Of a DNA stretch of 64,000 nt, positions 46,352 to 56,251 are shown piece after piece. Made by a program: the position numbers and the translations under genes. The notes under the pieces were generated by a model. The model did not search any database, was not told the DNA's origin, and worked only from the letters and a program-made list of their open reading frames with translations. The stretch comes from Croceitalea dokdonensis DOKDO 023 (GTDB lineage: Bacteria; Bacteroidota; Bacteroidia; Flavobacteriales; Flavobacteriaceae). Where the stretch lies: the NCBI RefSeq assembly GCF_001306415.1, contig NZ_LDJX01000007.1:1-64000 (forward strand). Direction: 5' to 3'. Every line of letters begins with the position of its first letter. The first letter of the stretch is position 1.

Positions 46352-47827
46352 ATGGGAAAAAAGTTAACCAGTAGAGCGGAAGATTATTCAAAATGGTACA
46401 ATGAACTGGTGGTCAAGGCAGATTTAGCTGAGAATTCTGGGGTAAGGGGCTGTATGGTCATTAAACCTTACGGTTTTGCCATTTGGGAAAAGATGCAGGC
46501 GGAACTAGATCGGATGTTTAAGGAAACGGGTCATCAAAATGCCTATTTCCCACTTTTTATCCCTAAATCATATCTTAGTAAAGAAGCCAGTCATGTAGAG
46601 GGTTTCGCCAAGGAATGTGCCGTAGTAACACATTACAGACTAAAGAATGCCGAGGACGGCAGTGGTATTGTGGTGGATGAAGATGCCAAGTTAGAGGAAG
46701 AGTTAATCGTTAGGCCCACCTCCGAAACCATTATATGGGACACCTACAGAAAATGGATACAATCTTACCGGGATTTACCGCTATTGATCAACCAATGGGC
46801 CAATGTGGTGCGTTGGGAAATGCGGACGCGACTTTTTTTAAGAACAGCAGAGTTTTTATGGCAAGAGGGCCATACCGCACATGCTACCGAAAAGGAAGCC
46901 ATGGAGGAAGCCAAGATGATCATGCACCTGTACGCAGATTTTGTGGAAAACCATATGGCGGTTCCCGTAATCAAGGGCACAAAGACAGAAAGTGAACGCT
47001 TTGCAGGGGCAGATGAGACCTACTGTATAGAGGCGCTCATGCAAGATGGAAAGGCACTGCAAGCAGGAACCTCCCATTTTTTAGGACAGAATTTTGCCAA
47101 GGCCTTTGATGTAAAATATGCCTCTAAGGAAGGAAAACAGGAGTATGTTTGGGCCACATCTTGGGGAGTGTCTACCCGTTTGATGGGGGCACTTATCATG
47201 ACCCATAGTGATGACAACGGCTTGGTGATACCTCCAAAATTAGCTCCAATCCAAGTGGTCATCGTACCCATTTACAAAGGGGAAGACCAATTGAGCGCTA
47301 TTTCAGATAGGGTAGGGCCGCTGGTCAAAGAATTGCGGGCCAAAGGCGTTTCGGTGAAATATGATAACAGGGATACGCACAAACCTGGGTTTAAGTTTAA
47401 TGAGTATGAGCTAAAGGGCGTACCCATTAGGCTGGCCATTGGGCAGCGGGATATGGAGAACGGTACTTTTGAAGTAGCTCGTAGGGATACCTTGGAAAAG
47501 ATGGTTGTTGCGGCTGATGAGGTGGTGGATAGGGTGGTGGGACTTTTGGATGAAATTCAGAATGCTATGTATCAAAGGGCAAAAAATCACCAACAACAAC
47601 ACATTACGAAAGTAGATTCCTATGGGGATTTTAAGAAGGTAATCGCCGAAAAAGGTGGCTTTGTCGCTGCCCATTGGGACGGTACCCCAGAAACGGAAAA
47701 TAGAATCAAGGAAGAGACTAAAGCTACCATACGATGCATACCTATTGATGTTGAAGAAGAATTGGGAAGCTGTATGGTCACGGGAAAACCGTCTAAGTAT
47801 CGTGTACTTTTTGCAAAAGCATACTAG
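46352..47827 (+). CDS. proS: Prolyl-tRNA synthetase (short, archaeal/eukaryal-like type)
   Basis: Class II synthetase of 491 residues without the editing insertion found in E. coli-type ProS, matching the short type used by Bacteroidota. Motifs: [33 protein letters not shown] (motif 2 region), [40 protein letters not shown] (motif 3). The C-terminal anticodon-binding and zinc-like region ends FAKAY. Monocistronic; followed by the tRNA-Glu promoter. Confidence 0.96.
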   Translation: MGKKLTSRAEDYSKWYNELVVKADLAENSGVRGCMVIKPYGFAIWEKMQAELDRMFKETGHQNAYFPLFIPKSYLSKEASHVEGFAKECAVVTHYRLKNAEDGSGIVVDEDAKLEEELIVRPTSETIIWDTYRKWIQSYRDLPLLINQWANVVRWEMRTRLFLRTAEFLWQEGHTAHATEKEAMEEAKMIMHLYADFVENHMAVPVIKGTKTESERFAGADETYCIEALMQDGKALQAGTSHFLGQNFAKAFDVKYASKEGKQEYVWATSWGVSTRLMGALIMTHSDDNGLVIPPKLAPIQVVIVPIYKGEDQLSAISDRVGPLVKELRAKGVSVKYDNRDTHKPGFKFNEYELKGVPIRLAIGQRDMENGTFEVARRDTLEKMVVAADEVVDRVVGLLDEIQNAMYQRAKNHQQQHITKVDSYGDFKKVIAEKGGFVAAHWDGTPETENRIKEETKATIRCIPIDVEEELGSCMVTGKPSKYRVLFAKAY

Positions 47828-47851
47828 CATATAAAAAAAAATATCTTGCTC

Positions 47852-47881
47852 TTGCAATACTTAAAAATAGTTGTATTTTTG
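47852..47881 (+). promoter_or_regulatory. Strong promoter of the tRNA-Glu/rpsT unit
   Basis: TTG (47852-47854), 19 bases, TATTTTTG (47874-47881): an exact Bacteroidota promoter ending 26 bases before the first tRNA-Glu. Confidence 0.8.
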
Positions 47882-47906
47882 CATCCGCATTAATGCGACC
47901 ATTATT

Positions 47907-47978
47907 GGCCCGTTCGTCTAGGGGTTAGGACGCCAGGTTTTCATCCTGGTAACAGGGGTTCGATTCCCCTACGGGCTA
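47907..47978 (+). tRNA. tRNA-Glu (TTC), copy 1
   Basis: Complete cloverleaf: acceptor GGCCCGT/ACGGGCT (first pair G-U), D-arm with GGGGTTAGGAC, anticodon stem CCAGG/CCTGG with anticodon TTC at 47940-47942, T-arm AGGGGTTCGATTCCCCT, discriminator A at 47978. CCA is not fully encoded (CACA... follows). Confidence 0.97.
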
Positions 47979-48026
47979 CAAAGTTCTTTGGAACCATAAA
48001 CATTTGTGTTTTTATGGTTTTGTTTT

Positions 48027-48098
48027 GGCCCGTTCGTCTAGGGGTTAGGACGCCAGGTTTTCATCCTGGTAACAGGGGTTCGATTCCCCTACGGGCTA
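48027..48098 (+). tRNA. tRNA-Glu (TTC), copy 2
   Basis: Base-for-base the same 72-base gene as copy 1, exactly 120 bases downstream; anticodon TTC at 48060-48062. The 48-base spacer has no promoter match, so the two are probably co-transcribed. Confidence 0.97.
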
Positions 48099-48151
48099 CA
48101 GTAAAAATAATGAGGGTTGGTTTCCAACCAATAAAAGTTAAGATAGAGATT

Positions 48152-48403
48152 ATGGCGAATCATAAGTCAGCATTAAAAAGAATTAGAAGAAATGAGGCTG
48201 TTCGTTTAAGGAACAGGTATCAGCACAAAACGGTGCGTAATGCAATTAAAAAGTTACGTTCCGAGGAAGATAAGAAAGCTGCTGAAACCATGCTGCCATC
48301 TGTTATTAGTATGATTGATAAACTTGCCAAGAGAAAAATCATACACGCTAACAAGGCCGCTAACTTAAAAAGTAAGTTGACTATTCAAGTTGCAGGTTTA
48401 TAA
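48152..48403 (+). CDS. rpsT: 30S ribosomal protein S20
   Basis: An 83-residue basic helical protein starting [18 protein letters not shown] and ending [11 protein letters not shown], the S20 pattern and length. The frame is open upstream into the second tRNA-Glu, but the ATG at 48152 is the true start because [10 protein letters not shown] is the family N-terminus. It lies 53 bases after the tRNA with no separate promoter seen, so S20 may be transcribed from the tRNA promoter or by readthrough. A strong terminator follows. Confidence 0.97.
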   Translation: MANHKSALKRIRRNEAVRLRNRYQHKTVRNAIKKLRSEEDKKAAETMLPSVISMIDKLAKRKIIHANKAANLKSKLTIQVAGL

Positions 48404-48421
48404 AAACAAAAACACCTTATA

Positions 48422-48452
48422 CAAAAAACCCTTCAATTAGAAGGGTTTTTTT
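48422..48452. terminator. Bidirectional terminator after rpsT
   Basis: AACCCTTC-AATTA-GAAGGGTT with A and T runs on both sides; shared with the convergent LruC gene. Confidence 0.9.
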
Positions 48453-48456
48453 GTGC

Positions 48457-50535
48457 TTAATCTTTTATCAGGGCGCTGTTCCTATAGCCTAGATTATCCT
48501 TATACCAGTCCGCAAAATTATTACCACCAGAGGTTGCCCATTCCTCGAAAAAATTATAAGCTTGGTTTACAGGTACGCGTTCTTCTGGAACCTTAAAATC
48601 ATGGATAATACTGATAGCCCACGGTAATCCTGAATCTGTTTTAAAATCACCATCCACATCTTGGTTTACCCCGGGAAGACCTTCCATGGTAGTACCCAAG
48701 TCTGTTCTAGGTTGATTGGGCAAATGAATCTCATGGGCTCTATTCTTTCCAACAATCAAGAATGGATTAAAAGGGGCCAGGCCCAATTCATCTGTGGTAA
48801 TAGGAGGGTCAAAGCTTATGGAAACCAGTCCCGGAACGTTGAGGAGTCCCTCATGATCATCAAAAAGGACTACCACGGCATCGGTTTGATTTTCCTCTAA
48901 ACCGTTGGGGCCAATATTAATATAGTTTTCGGTAAGTTTAGTTCCTGTCACCAATGTTATCTTCTCAGGGCTTACATTTTCCAATGAAATACCAAAGCCA
49001 TTGGTAAGACCGGCGCCATCTGAAGTTACTTCGTAATATATATCCAGCTGCACTGCCTCGTTCTCAGAGTTCAGAACAGCTACCACTCGGTAGTTTACTG
49101 CGGTATCATTAAAATCATAATCACCCCGGAAAGGCCACAAATCTTCAAAAGCAATCGTTCCCCAGCCATATTTGCTAGGTGTAAATTGTTCAAATGCTTT
49201 ATCGGCATCATCTGGGAAACTATCGTTACTGTCCGTAATACCATCCCCATCCGTGTCCGGGTCAATTACGTCTTCGTCTACAAAAGTAAACGTGGTTAAA
49301 TCATTAATGGTTCTGCCAAAGTCAATTCCAGAGGTAGAATTTGGACCGTATACATATTCCCAGCCTCCTGTAACCGTATCCATGATGATTAAGTTGGAGC
49401 TAGCACCGTTGCTAGCCAACCATAACTCGTTGTTGGAATCAAATGTCATGGAGGTAGGGTTAAAGGGTAGGTTGTCCGCACTGATACGGGTTGCCCAATA
49501 ACTGTTGTTCTCATCTAAATCTAAACGGTACAGACCACCAAAGCTGCTTAAAAATAAAGTCCCATCCGCTGCGAATGCCAAATCCCCGCCACCGGTTACG
49601 TCTAGGTTGTTGATGTCCCAAGTAGCAATAACCGAAGCATTACTAGCGTCAATGGTGTACACTTTGGCGCCAGAAGAAAAATATAGCAAACCATCTTCTT
49701 CTCTATAATCCAATCGTGGTCCGCCCATGCCAACATTGCCAATAGTGGTCCACGTATCATTTATCATGTCATATCTCATCAAAGGATAGGGGTTGCTCCT
49801 ACCAATACTGTATAAGTACTGGTTTGTTTGGTCTACAGCGGCAGTATAGCTTCCTTGTGGCATTGCGGCCCGATCGGTCATATTACCGGTTAAGGGATTT
49901 ATGGTAAATAATTGTCCAGATCCGTTAACCGCATACAAAGAATCTATTGAAACGTTGCGATTGGCGCGTGATCTCTCTAGCTGTTTGTTGGATTTGTAAG
50001 TCTTTACCGTATTCATTCTTCTAGAATTTGAAGAAATTGTGTAGGTATAAGTGGCATTATTTTCTACGATGTCAATAATTTGGGAATCAAAGGAATTACC
50101 CTCTTTTCTTCTTAGATAGATTTTGTTGTAATATGAGGGTATGGTTGTGTTTATCGTTGTTGTTCCACCCTCAGATTTACCGGTAAATAGTACCTGGTTA
50201 AATTCATCGGTCACAAAATTACTGACAGTTTCCATGGTGCCCTCATCCGTTAGCATATTTACTTCTTGCGCATTAAATGGCATGTCATTATAGGCCCAAA
50301 GCGTATAGACGGCATCAGTACTAAGGTCGTTTACAGTGATTGTGACTTGCTTAGCGGTTTCAAAGTTGAATCCTTCCGGAAATTGAAGTTCAACGAGCGA
50401 GAGTGTTTCTTCTGTTGGTTGTTCGCCATTTTCAGTATCTGAAACACTGTTGTCCAAATTGTCCTTGATACATGAAAACATGGATAATAGAACGATAATG
50501 GAAATAATGTTTTTTGAAGTTTTAAAAAGTTGCAT
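48457..50535 (-). CDS. LruC-domain lipoprotein
   Basis: A 692-residue lipoprotein with lipobox MFSC (Cys22). N-terminal portion: short beta segments; middle (about 190-420): a beta-propeller-like region with repeats such as LYSIGRSNPYPLMRYD and LFLSSFGGLYRLD; a Ca-binding-like DxDxDGxxDxxDxxP linker (DPDTDGDGITDSNDSFPDD); C-terminal LruC/DUF4842 domain from YGWGTIAFEDLWPFRGDYDFND. Leptospira LruC is a surface lipoprotein; the molecular role here is unknown. It ends 54 bases from the S20 stop across a shared terminator. Confidence 0.88.
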   Translation of the reverse strand: MQLFKTSKNIISIIVLLSMFSCIKDNLDNSVSDTENGEQPTEETLSLVELQFPEGFNFETAKQVTITVNDLSTDAVYTLWAYNDMPFNAQEVNMLTDEGTMETVSNFVTDEFNQVLFTGKSEGGTTTINTTIPSYYNKIYLRRKEGNSFDSQIIDIVENNATYTYTISSNSRRMNTVKTYKSNKQLERSRANRNVSIDSLYAVNGSGQLFTINPLTGNMTDRAAMPQGSYTAAVDQTNQYLYSIGRSNPYPLMRYDMINDTWTTIGNVGMGGPRLDYREEDGLLYFSSGAKVYTIDASNASVIATWDINNLDVTGGGDLAFAADGTLFLSSFGGLYRLDLDENNSYWATRISADNLPFNPTSMTFDSNNELWLASNGASSNLIIMDTVTGGWEYVYGPNSTSGIDFGRTINDLTTFTFVDEDVIDPDTDGDGITDSNDSFPDDADKAFEQFTPSKYGWGTIAFEDLWPFRGDYDFNDTAVNYRVVAVLNSENEAVQLDIYYEVTSDGAGLTNGFGISLENVSPEKITLVTGTKLTENYINIGPNGLEENQTDAVVVLFDDHEGLLNVPGLVSISFDPPITTDELGLAPFNPFLIVGKNRAHEIHLPNQPRTDLGTTMEGLPGVNQDVDGDFKTDSGLPWAISIIHDFKVPEERVPVNQAYNFFEEWATSGGNNFADWYKDNLGYRNSALIKD

Positions 50536-50908
50536 TGTAGGTTTGATTTAGGATAAAATTCTTTTTTTTAAATAGGAATTGGATAGCAGTTCGATAACTA
50601 TTCAAAACTAAAAGACCAATGGTTGTCTTCCATAGTTCATTTGATTTTTGAGTTTAAAAACATAAATGATATTGACTGCACTATCTCAATCTGGAATTCC
50701 ATTTGGGAAACCTGAATGTTATTATTTACCTTACAAATGAAGGAAAAAGACTACAATTTAAATGAATTATATCGATGAACTACGTTGTAATGTTGTAAAA
50801 GACAAGGTAATCGTGGTGAAACGTAAAAAGCGTGGAAAGAATTTTTTCTTTATTTATATCCGTTTTGAAGCAGTATGCTGATCGTTTGAGCCTGAATGGT
50901 AATGTTTT
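50536..50908. other. Non-coding gap with a weak small ORF
   Basis: About 370 bases. A 39-codon frame at 50762-50881 on the plus strand (NYIDELRCNVVKDKVIVVKRK...) is present but has no promoter or support from context. Nothing else seen. Confidence 0.4.
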
Positions 50909-51583
50909 TTATTTATATGCATTACGTCTAGAACGTGCAAACCCTACGCAGAATAGCAGATGCATGGCCAGGACCAAAAAAACATGAAAGTTTCGCAGTT
51001 GTAGCACATAGATGCTGGTGAAAAATTCCTTACAAATTTTGATTGGTATATATAAAAGATGAAAAATAAACAGGCCCAAGACAGTCCAAAAAAGGAGGTT
51101 ATGCTTTGGTGAATAATTTTTTCGTCCAAGTAAATCTGCCATGTAAACTGCGCAAAGTACTAAAAGAACCGCGGCACCTGTTATATAGGCGTACACCTGT
51201 GAATAAATAAAGTAATCCTGGTAAAAGGGATTGATGATGTTGGCTAAGAACAAAATCCCCAAGGAGGTATACAGCCACTTATTTTTTAAGTGTGGTTTAA
51301 AGGTCTGTATAATGACCCAATAAAAGTAGGCAAAGAAAATGAGATGATAGACGTTATAGATGATAGAGGTCCTAAAATGGTCTTGCGTGCTAAATACGAG
51401 TTGGAAATCTTGCGAATAAGTGACCAGCGTACCCAAAAGCTCGTTAAAAAAAGTATACGCAAGAATCATGGGAAAAAAGCGCAGTGGCCTATCAAAATAA
51501 TGGCGATAACTTTTAAGGGACATTAAAAAACTGAGTCCGTAGACAACTAAAAAATAATTCTGTTTTAAAAAATCCCAGGTCAT
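50909..51583 (-). CDS. Polytopic membrane protein of unknown function
   Basis: A 224-residue protein with about seven hydrophobic segments and conserved-looking aromatic residues, starting MTWDFLKQNYFLVVYGLSF. Similar orphan membrane proteins occur in Flavobacteria, often beside two-component sensors, but none is present here. I start at ATG 51583; the preceding codon is an in-frame TTG. No function can be given. Confidence 0.65.
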   Translation of the reverse strand: MTWDFLKQNYFLVVYGLSFLMSLKSYRHYFDRPLRFFPMILAYTFFNELLGTLVTYSQDFQLVFSTQDHFRTSIIYNVYHLIFFAYFYWVIIQTFKPHLKNKWLYTSLGILFLANIINPFYQDYFIYSQVYAYITGAAVLLVLCAVYMADLLGRKNYSPKHNLLFWTVLGLFIFHLLYIPIKICKEFFTSIYVLQLRNFHVFLVLAMHLLFCVGFARSRRNAYK

Positions 51584-51685
51584 CAAAAAAATGAATTTTT
51601 AGGTTGGTCAAAGCCTTAGGCTATTTTTCCATGCCCATTTTGCCCCATGGCCTATTGAATTGAAGGAATCATCGTTTTACCTTAC

Positions 51686-52345
51686 TTAGAAATCGGATTT
51701 AGGTGGTGGTGAATTCCCCATGTCATTCAGAATTAGGCTATTGCCACCTTGCAATACATTGGAATTTAATGAGGGTATTATCCCAGCTTCGTTTCTATCC
51801 ATTAAGCCGCTGGCAAGTCCAAGGTCTTTCGTAAGGGATGCGTTTATGGGTACAGCGGTCCTTGAATCCCCTTCACCCGGTAGCGTAAAAAAACCAAATT
51901 CCGCTCCATTTTTGGTAGTGGTAGGTAAAATAAACAGGGTGTTGCGCCTTGGAAACTTTGCCTTTTCTGGATAGGTTGCCAAGTAAATCCTAAAATTTGT
52001 GATGGGAACGTTCGCTAGTTGTGCTTCATTTTCCACATAAGCGATGTAATCTTTTAAGCGTTGATATTCAATACTCAGAAAGCGGGTTGCCTTAAAGTTT
52101 TCTTTGGGCATCCTTTGCTGCTCCAGGGAATCTATCGCCGGAACCCTAAAATTACTGTAATTATCAAATAGCTCTTGCGCTTGTGTTTTGGAAATAATCC
52201 CCTTGGGTGTTTCCACCGTTTTGGTGGTTTCAGGGCTATTTCTATCGGTTGGTTTGGGCTGCTGATTGCAGGATAACAACCCAAAAAATAGGCAAACAAA
52301 CATTGGAATGCCTTCTTTACAAAATTTAAATGGCCTTCTTTTCAT
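51686..52345 (-). CDS. Lipoprotein of unknown function
   Basis: A 219-residue lipoprotein: a long signal peptide with lipobox LLSC (Cys26), a Pro/Thr/Ser-rich linker, then a soluble helical domain and a C-terminal segment ending in PPPKSDF. I see a repeated YPEKAKFPRRNTLFILPTTT element but no family I recognise. It is separated from the membrane protein downstream (50909) by about 100 bases on the same strand. Confidence 0.65.
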   Translation of the reverse strand: MKRRPFKFCKEGIPMFVCLFFGLLSCNQQPKPTDRNSPETTKTVETPKGIISKTQAQELFDNYSNFRVPAIDSLEQQRMPKENFKATRFLSIEYQRLKDYIAYVENEAQLANVPITNFRIYLATYPEKAKFPRRNTLFILPTTTKNGAEFGFFTLPGEGDSRTAVPINASLTKDLGLASGLMDRNEAGIIPSLNSNVLQGGNSLILNDMGNSPPPKSDF

Positions 52346-52420
52346 AAAAATTATGTGGTTACGGTTAAATATGTGGGGGAATTCTTCTTAAAGATATGGT
52401 TTTATTACAATACGGCGAAT

Positions 52421-52456
52421 AAAAAACCCCAATGGGAAGTACCATCAGGGTTTTTA
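52421..52456 (-). terminator. Terminator after rho
   Basis: On the minus strand AAAAACCC/GGGTTTTT with an inner ATGG/CCAT pairing, then T6; it lies 25 bases after the rho stop. Confidence 0.75.
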
Positions 52457-52481
52457 ACCAGAATATTTTTTATAAGACGGG

Positions 52482-54086
52482 CTATTGGTTCATGGTCATT
52501 AAGAATTCTTCGTTACTTTTTGTTTGTTTAAAACGTTGCTCAATGAATTCCATGGCTTCAACCGGGTTCATATCTGCGAGGTACTTACGCATGATCCACA
52601 TGCGTTGAATAGTGGTTTCGTCCAACAGCAAATCATCACGTCTTGTACTTGAAGACGTAAGGTCAATGGCAGGGAAAATCCTTCGGTTGGCAATCTTGCG
52701 ATCTAACTGAAGTTCCATATTTCCAGTTCCTTTGAATTCTTCAAAGATAACTTCGTCCATTTTGGAGCCGGTCTCCGTAAGTGCCGTGGCAATTATGGAA
52801 AGAGAGCCGCCCCCCTCAATATTACGGGCCGCCCCAAAGAATCGTTTTGGTTTATGGAGGGCGTTGGCATCAACACCACCGCTCAATACTTTACCGGAGG
52901 CAGGTTGTACCGTGTTATAGGCCCTGGCCAAACGGGTGATGGAGTCTAGTAAAATAACCACATCATGTCCACATTCTACGAGTCGCTTGGCTTTTTCCAA
53001 CACAATGTTGGCAACCCTAACATGTTCTGTCGCTTCCTTGTCAAAGGTAGAGGCAACCACTTCGCCACGCACGTTGCGTTGCATATCAGTTACTTCTTCC
53101 GGACGTTCATCAATCAGTAGGATAATTTGATAAACCTCTGGATGGTTGGCAGCGATGCCGTTGGCGATGTCCTTTAGCAACATGGTCTTACCAGTTTTAG
53201 GCTGCGATACGATCATACCGCGTTGTCCTTTCCCAATAGGAGAGAAAAGGTCAATAATACGGGTAGAAATGGAAGATTGTCTCTCTGCCAATTTAAATCG
53301 CTCTTGCGGAAATAAAGGGGTAAGGTGCTCAAAAGAGACACGGTCTCTAACCACCTGTGGGTCAATACCATTGATTTTACTTACTTTAATCAATGGAAAA
53401 TATTTTTCTCCTTCTTTGGGAGGCCTTACATTTCCTAAAACCGTATCCCCTGTTTTAAGACCAAATAGGCGAATCTGTGATTGCGATACATAAATGTCAT
53501 CGGGGGACGATAGGTAATTGTAATCAGAACTCCTTAAGAATCCGTAACCATCTTGCATGATGTCTAATACACCTTCACTGGCAATAATGCTATCAAACTC
53601 AAATTCTGGTTCTTTATACCTGTTTTTTAGGTCTTTATCAAAATTGCTGCTCTTTTTCTCTTGGGGAGCTCTGGGGTTGGGCACATTTTTTCGACCCTGA
53701 TTTTGATTTTTGTGCGGATGCCCCTGCTTTTGGTTGTCTCGCTTCTGGTTATGCTTGGGCTCCCTTTTGGCCGGAGATTTTTCCTCTTTCGGCTTTTGGT
53801 CTGCCTCAGCTTTGGTTTCTACCTGGGGCTGTTCTTTAGCTACAACCGCTTTTTTAGTAACTTCTTTTCTTTCGGCTCGCTGCCTGCGGGGCTGTGGGGA
53901 ACTCTTTTTTTCTGCCTCATCCGTTGAGGTTTCCTTTACAGCTTTGGGATTGGAAGCTTGTACGTCCAATATTTGGTAAACCAAATCCAGCTTTTTGATG
54001 GATTTGAATTTTGGAATGTTTAATTCCTTGGCAATTTCCTGAAGCTCAGGTAGCTTTTTTGCTTTTAGATCTGAAATCTCGAACAT
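52482..54086 (-). CDS. rho: Transcription termination factor Rho
   Basis: Hexameric RNA helicase. The 534-residue protein opens with a SAP-like helical domain (1-45), then a basic, Glu/Lys/Pro-rich linker of about 110 residues, an OB-fold RNA-binding domain (about 165-240) with [20 protein letters not shown], and the RecA-like motor: P-loop [11 protein letters not shown], Walker [17 protein letters not shown], and R-loop/Q-loop region [15 protein letters not shown]. The insertion makes it longer than E. coli Rho (419). Divergent from DUF4293. Confidence 0.97.
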   Translation of the reverse strand: MFEISDLKAKKLPELQEIAKELNIPKFKSIKKLDLVYQILDVQASNPKAVKETSTDEAEKKSSPQPRRQRAERKEVTKKAVVAKEQPQVETKAEADQKPKEEKSPAKREPKHNQKRDNQKQGHPHKNQNQGRKNVPNPRAPQEKKSSNFDKDLKNRYKEPEFEFDSIIASEGVLDIMQDGYGFLRSSDYNYLSSPDDIYVSQSQIRLFGLKTGDTVLGNVRPPKEGEKYFPLIKVSKINGIDPQVVRDRVSFEHLTPLFPQERFKLAERQSSISTRIIDLFSPIGKGQRGMIVSQPKTGKTMLLKDIANGIAANHPEVYQIILLIDERPEEVTDMQRNVRGEVVASTFDKEATEHVRVANIVLEKAKRLVECGHDVVILLDSITRLARAYNTVQPASGKVLSGGVDANALHKPKRFFGAARNIEGGGSLSIIATALTETGSKMDEVIFEEFKGTGNMELQLDRKIANRRIFPAIDLTSSSTRRDDLLLDETTIQRMWIMRKYLADMNPVEAMEFIEQRFKQTKSNEEFLMTMNQ

Positions 54087-54246
54087 TAAATAATCAATAA
54101 GTTAAACTTGAATTCGGTTTTTTTATGAAGTATCTGTTATCGTTGGATATTACAGTTGGGAAAAGAATCCCGGGGTAAGTGTCATAATAACCCTGCAATG
54201 ATACGAATTATTTTCAAGAACTTATGTGATTTAGTCAAAAGACCCC

Positions 54247-54254
54247 TATTTTTG
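54247..54254 (+). promoter_or_regulatory. Putative -7 element of the DUF4293 gene
   Basis: TATTTTTG matches TAnnTTTG, 20 bases before the ATG. Confidence 0.5.
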
Positions 54255-54274
54255 CTTTCTAGAGTACGGTTAAA

Positions 54275-54685
54275 ATGATACAAAGGATACAAACAATTTA
54301 TTTGTTGTTAGTAGCGTTGTTAACGGCAGTGCTTCCCTTTTTTACCCACTTGTGGGTGACGACGGAAGACGGGAGGGTGTTTGCGAAGAATGATATGTTG
54401 ATTTCCGTTTGTTTTTACGCCGCAGCAGTATTGGCCGTGATTGCCATCACCCTGTATAAAAATAGAAAGAATCAGTTCGTGGTAAACCGACTGAACATGA
54501 TACTAAACCTTTTTTTACTAGGATTTTTCGTTTACCGATCACTAAACTTATCCGGAGAGACGGCGGTTTCTGAGAAGGGTATTGGGATGTTGATTCCTGT
54601 ATTTTCTATCGTTTTATTGGTCCTGGCCAACAGGGCCATCAAAAAGGATGAGGATCTTGTAAAATCTGTAGATCGTTTGCGTTGA
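54275..54685 (+). CDS. DUF4293 membrane protein
   Basis: A 136-residue protein with four membrane segments starting MIQRIQTIYLLLVALLTAVLPFF, the DUF4293 pattern. It is commonly found beside rho in Flavobacteria, and that arrangement is repeated here in divergent orientation. Function unknown. A strong terminator follows. Confidence 0.85.
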   Translation: MIQRIQTIYLLLVALLTAVLPFFTHLWVTTEDGRVFAKNDMLISVCFYAAAVLAVIAITLYKNRKNQFVVNRLNMILNLFLLGFFVYRSLNLSGETAVSEKGIGMLIPVFSIVLLVLANRAIKKDEDLVKSVDRLR

Positions 54686-54712
54686 ACCTAACATCTTAGT
54701 AGTATTAGTGCG

Positions 54713-54744
54713 TAATCCCGGGGAGTTTATCTCCGGGATTTTTT
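54713..54744. terminator. Bidirectional terminator after DUF4293
   Basis: AATCCCGG paired with CCGGGATT around an inner GAG/CTC extension, followed by T6; lies between convergent genes. Confidence 0.85.
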
Positions 54745-54772
54745 GTGCCATGCCAACAACGATATCCTTAGT

Positions 54773-55699
54773 TTATAGTTTAATTTCCTCTAAATATTGG
54801 GCAATACGGTATCCTTCTGACACTACTTTTTTGTAGGCATCACTTTTGGTGTCCCAAAGCGGGTTGGTATGGTTAAGGTGGATAAAGTGGATTTTTGATT
54901 TTTCACTACGGGGCAGCGCAGCAAACAGCTCCATGCTCTCAATGACAAACGGATGTGGAATTTCTGAAATATCCCTATTATTGATTTCCTCTCCGTTATA
55001 AAACGTTGCATCCAAAAAAGCATAGTCTACTTCTTTAATTTGTGAGATTATGGAAGATTGCCATTTTGCCCATTTATCAATATCAGGAATGAACAATACG
55101 GAGGCATTTGGCCCCATGATTTTAAAGCCAACGGTTTCTGAATATTCATCCCTATGGGGAACTGTAATGGGGGTAACCTCCACGTTTTTGGTAAGTGCTA
55201 TCCCAGTCTGCTTCTCTAGCGGTAGCAGCTTAATGTTCCCAACGGTTACCAACTGGCTCCAAGGTCCGTTGGTTTGCAGGAAATCTGCCATTTTGGGCAT
55301 CGCGTACACAGGTGCCTGCTTAGCGCCCAGGGCTTCCCTTCCCAAATACATGAGCCCTGTATAGTGACCTATATGGGCATGGGTGAGAAAAATGGCATTT
55401 GGAATGTTGTCCGTACCTGCCACTTGCTGTTGCAGCAGTTGCAGTTGCGCTGGCATGTCTGGCGTTGCCTCAAAAAGAAAGCTTTGTTTGGCATCATAAT
55501 CTATTATTCCCAACGCCACAACTTTTCTGCTGTGGTCCGGAGTTTTAAATAAACTGGCACAACAGCTTTTGGTGCAGCCTATGTGTGGACTTCCGCCATC
55601 CTGTGCCGTACCTAATACGATGAGCGAAACCCCTGTTTTTTCCTGGGCACAAGGTTGTAAAAAGCTTAGAATGCCTAAAAATAGATAAAGTAGCCTCAT
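54773..55699 (-). CDS. PqqB-like exported metallo-beta-lactamase-fold hydrolase
   Basis: A 308-residue exported protein, signal peptide ending PCAQ. The N-terminal GTAQDGGSPHIGCTKSCC resembles the PqqB zinc-cysteine motif, and the metal-ligand motif reads LTHAHIGHYTGL: the Asp of the usual HxHxDH is Gly. PHRDEYSE, IPDIDKW and HLNHTNPLW give further potential ligands. I start at ATG 55699. The rest of the pyrroloquinoline quinone pathway is absent here, so a PQQ role is unlikely; substrate unknown. Confidence 0.82.
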   Translation of the reverse strand: MRLLYLFLGILSFLQPCAQEKTGVSLIVLGTAQDGGSPHIGCTKSCCASLFKTPDHSRKVVALGIIDYDAKQSFLFEATPDMPAQLQLLQQQVAGTDNIPNAIFLTHAHIGHYTGLMYLGREALGAKQAPVYAMPKMADFLQTNGPWSQLVTVGNIKLLPLEKQTGIALTKNVEVTPITVPHRDEYSETVGFKIMGPNASVLFIPDIDKWAKWQSSIISQIKEVDYAFLDATFYNGEEINNRDISEIPHPFVIESMELFAALPRSEKSKIHFIHLNHTNPLWDTKSDAYKKVVSEGYRIAQYLEEIKL

Positions 55700-55703
55700 T
55701 ACG

Positions 55704-56198
55704 CTATTTTTTGCCAAGTTCAATAACCTCTAAATCCCGAATATCCGTTTTATCGATGACAAAACGCAACATGGTGCGTACTTGGTGAAAACCATGTCTG
55801 CCGCAGGCCCCTGGATTCATATGCAGTACCCCTAAGTTTTTATCGTTCATAACCTTTAAAATATGAGAGTGTCCGCAGATAAATAGTTTTGGTGGATTAG
55901 CCCTTATTTTGTCCCGTGTTCTTTGATTGTATTTTGGTGGATATCCCCCTATATGCGTCATAAGAACGTCTACCTCTTCACAATAAAAACGATTGTTTTC
56001 TGGAAATTCTTGTTGCATTAAATGGTCATCAATATTTCCATAAACGGCGCGTAAGGGCTTTAGTGCGCTAAGACTGTCGGTGACCTTTAAATTGCCAATA
56101 TCACCAGCATGCCAGATTTCATCGGCCTGTTTGGCGTACTTTAAGATGGTATCGTCCATATGCCCATGGGTGTCCGATAGTAACAGAATTCTGGTCAT
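55704..56198 (-). CDS. YfcE/MJ0936-type metallophosphoesterase
   Basis: A 164-residue cytoplasmic phosphodiesterase of the small calcineurin-like class. Metal-site motifs: LLSDTHGHMDD, WHAGDIGN, YGNIDDH and FICGHSHIL, with LHMNPGACGRHG near the end. Acts on small phosphodiesters in vitro in characterised members; the natural substrate is not known. It precedes the PqqB-like gene by four bases in the same direction. Confidence 0.9.
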   Translation of the reverse strand: MTRILLLSDTHGHMDDTILKYAKQADEIWHAGDIGNLKVTDSLSALKPLRAVYGNIDDHLMQQEFPENNRFYCEEVDVLMTHIGGYPPKYNQRTRDKIRANPPKLFICGHSHILKVMNDKNLGVLHMNPGACGRHGFHQVRTMLRFVIDKTDIRDLEVIELGKK

Positions 56199-56251
56199 TG
56201 CTAAAGTAATCCTAAAAAGAAACCTGGGAGCGATGCTTTCTGTGATTCCAG

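Noticed and set aside
48014-48151. N-terminal extension of the S20 frame across the second tRNA-Glu
   Set aside because: The frame merely stays open through the tRNA; S20 starts at [10 protein letters not shown] (48152).
50762-50881. 39-codon small ORF (NYIDELRCNVVKDK...)
   Set aside because: No promoter element or conserved context; too short to support alone, left as a note in the gap feature.
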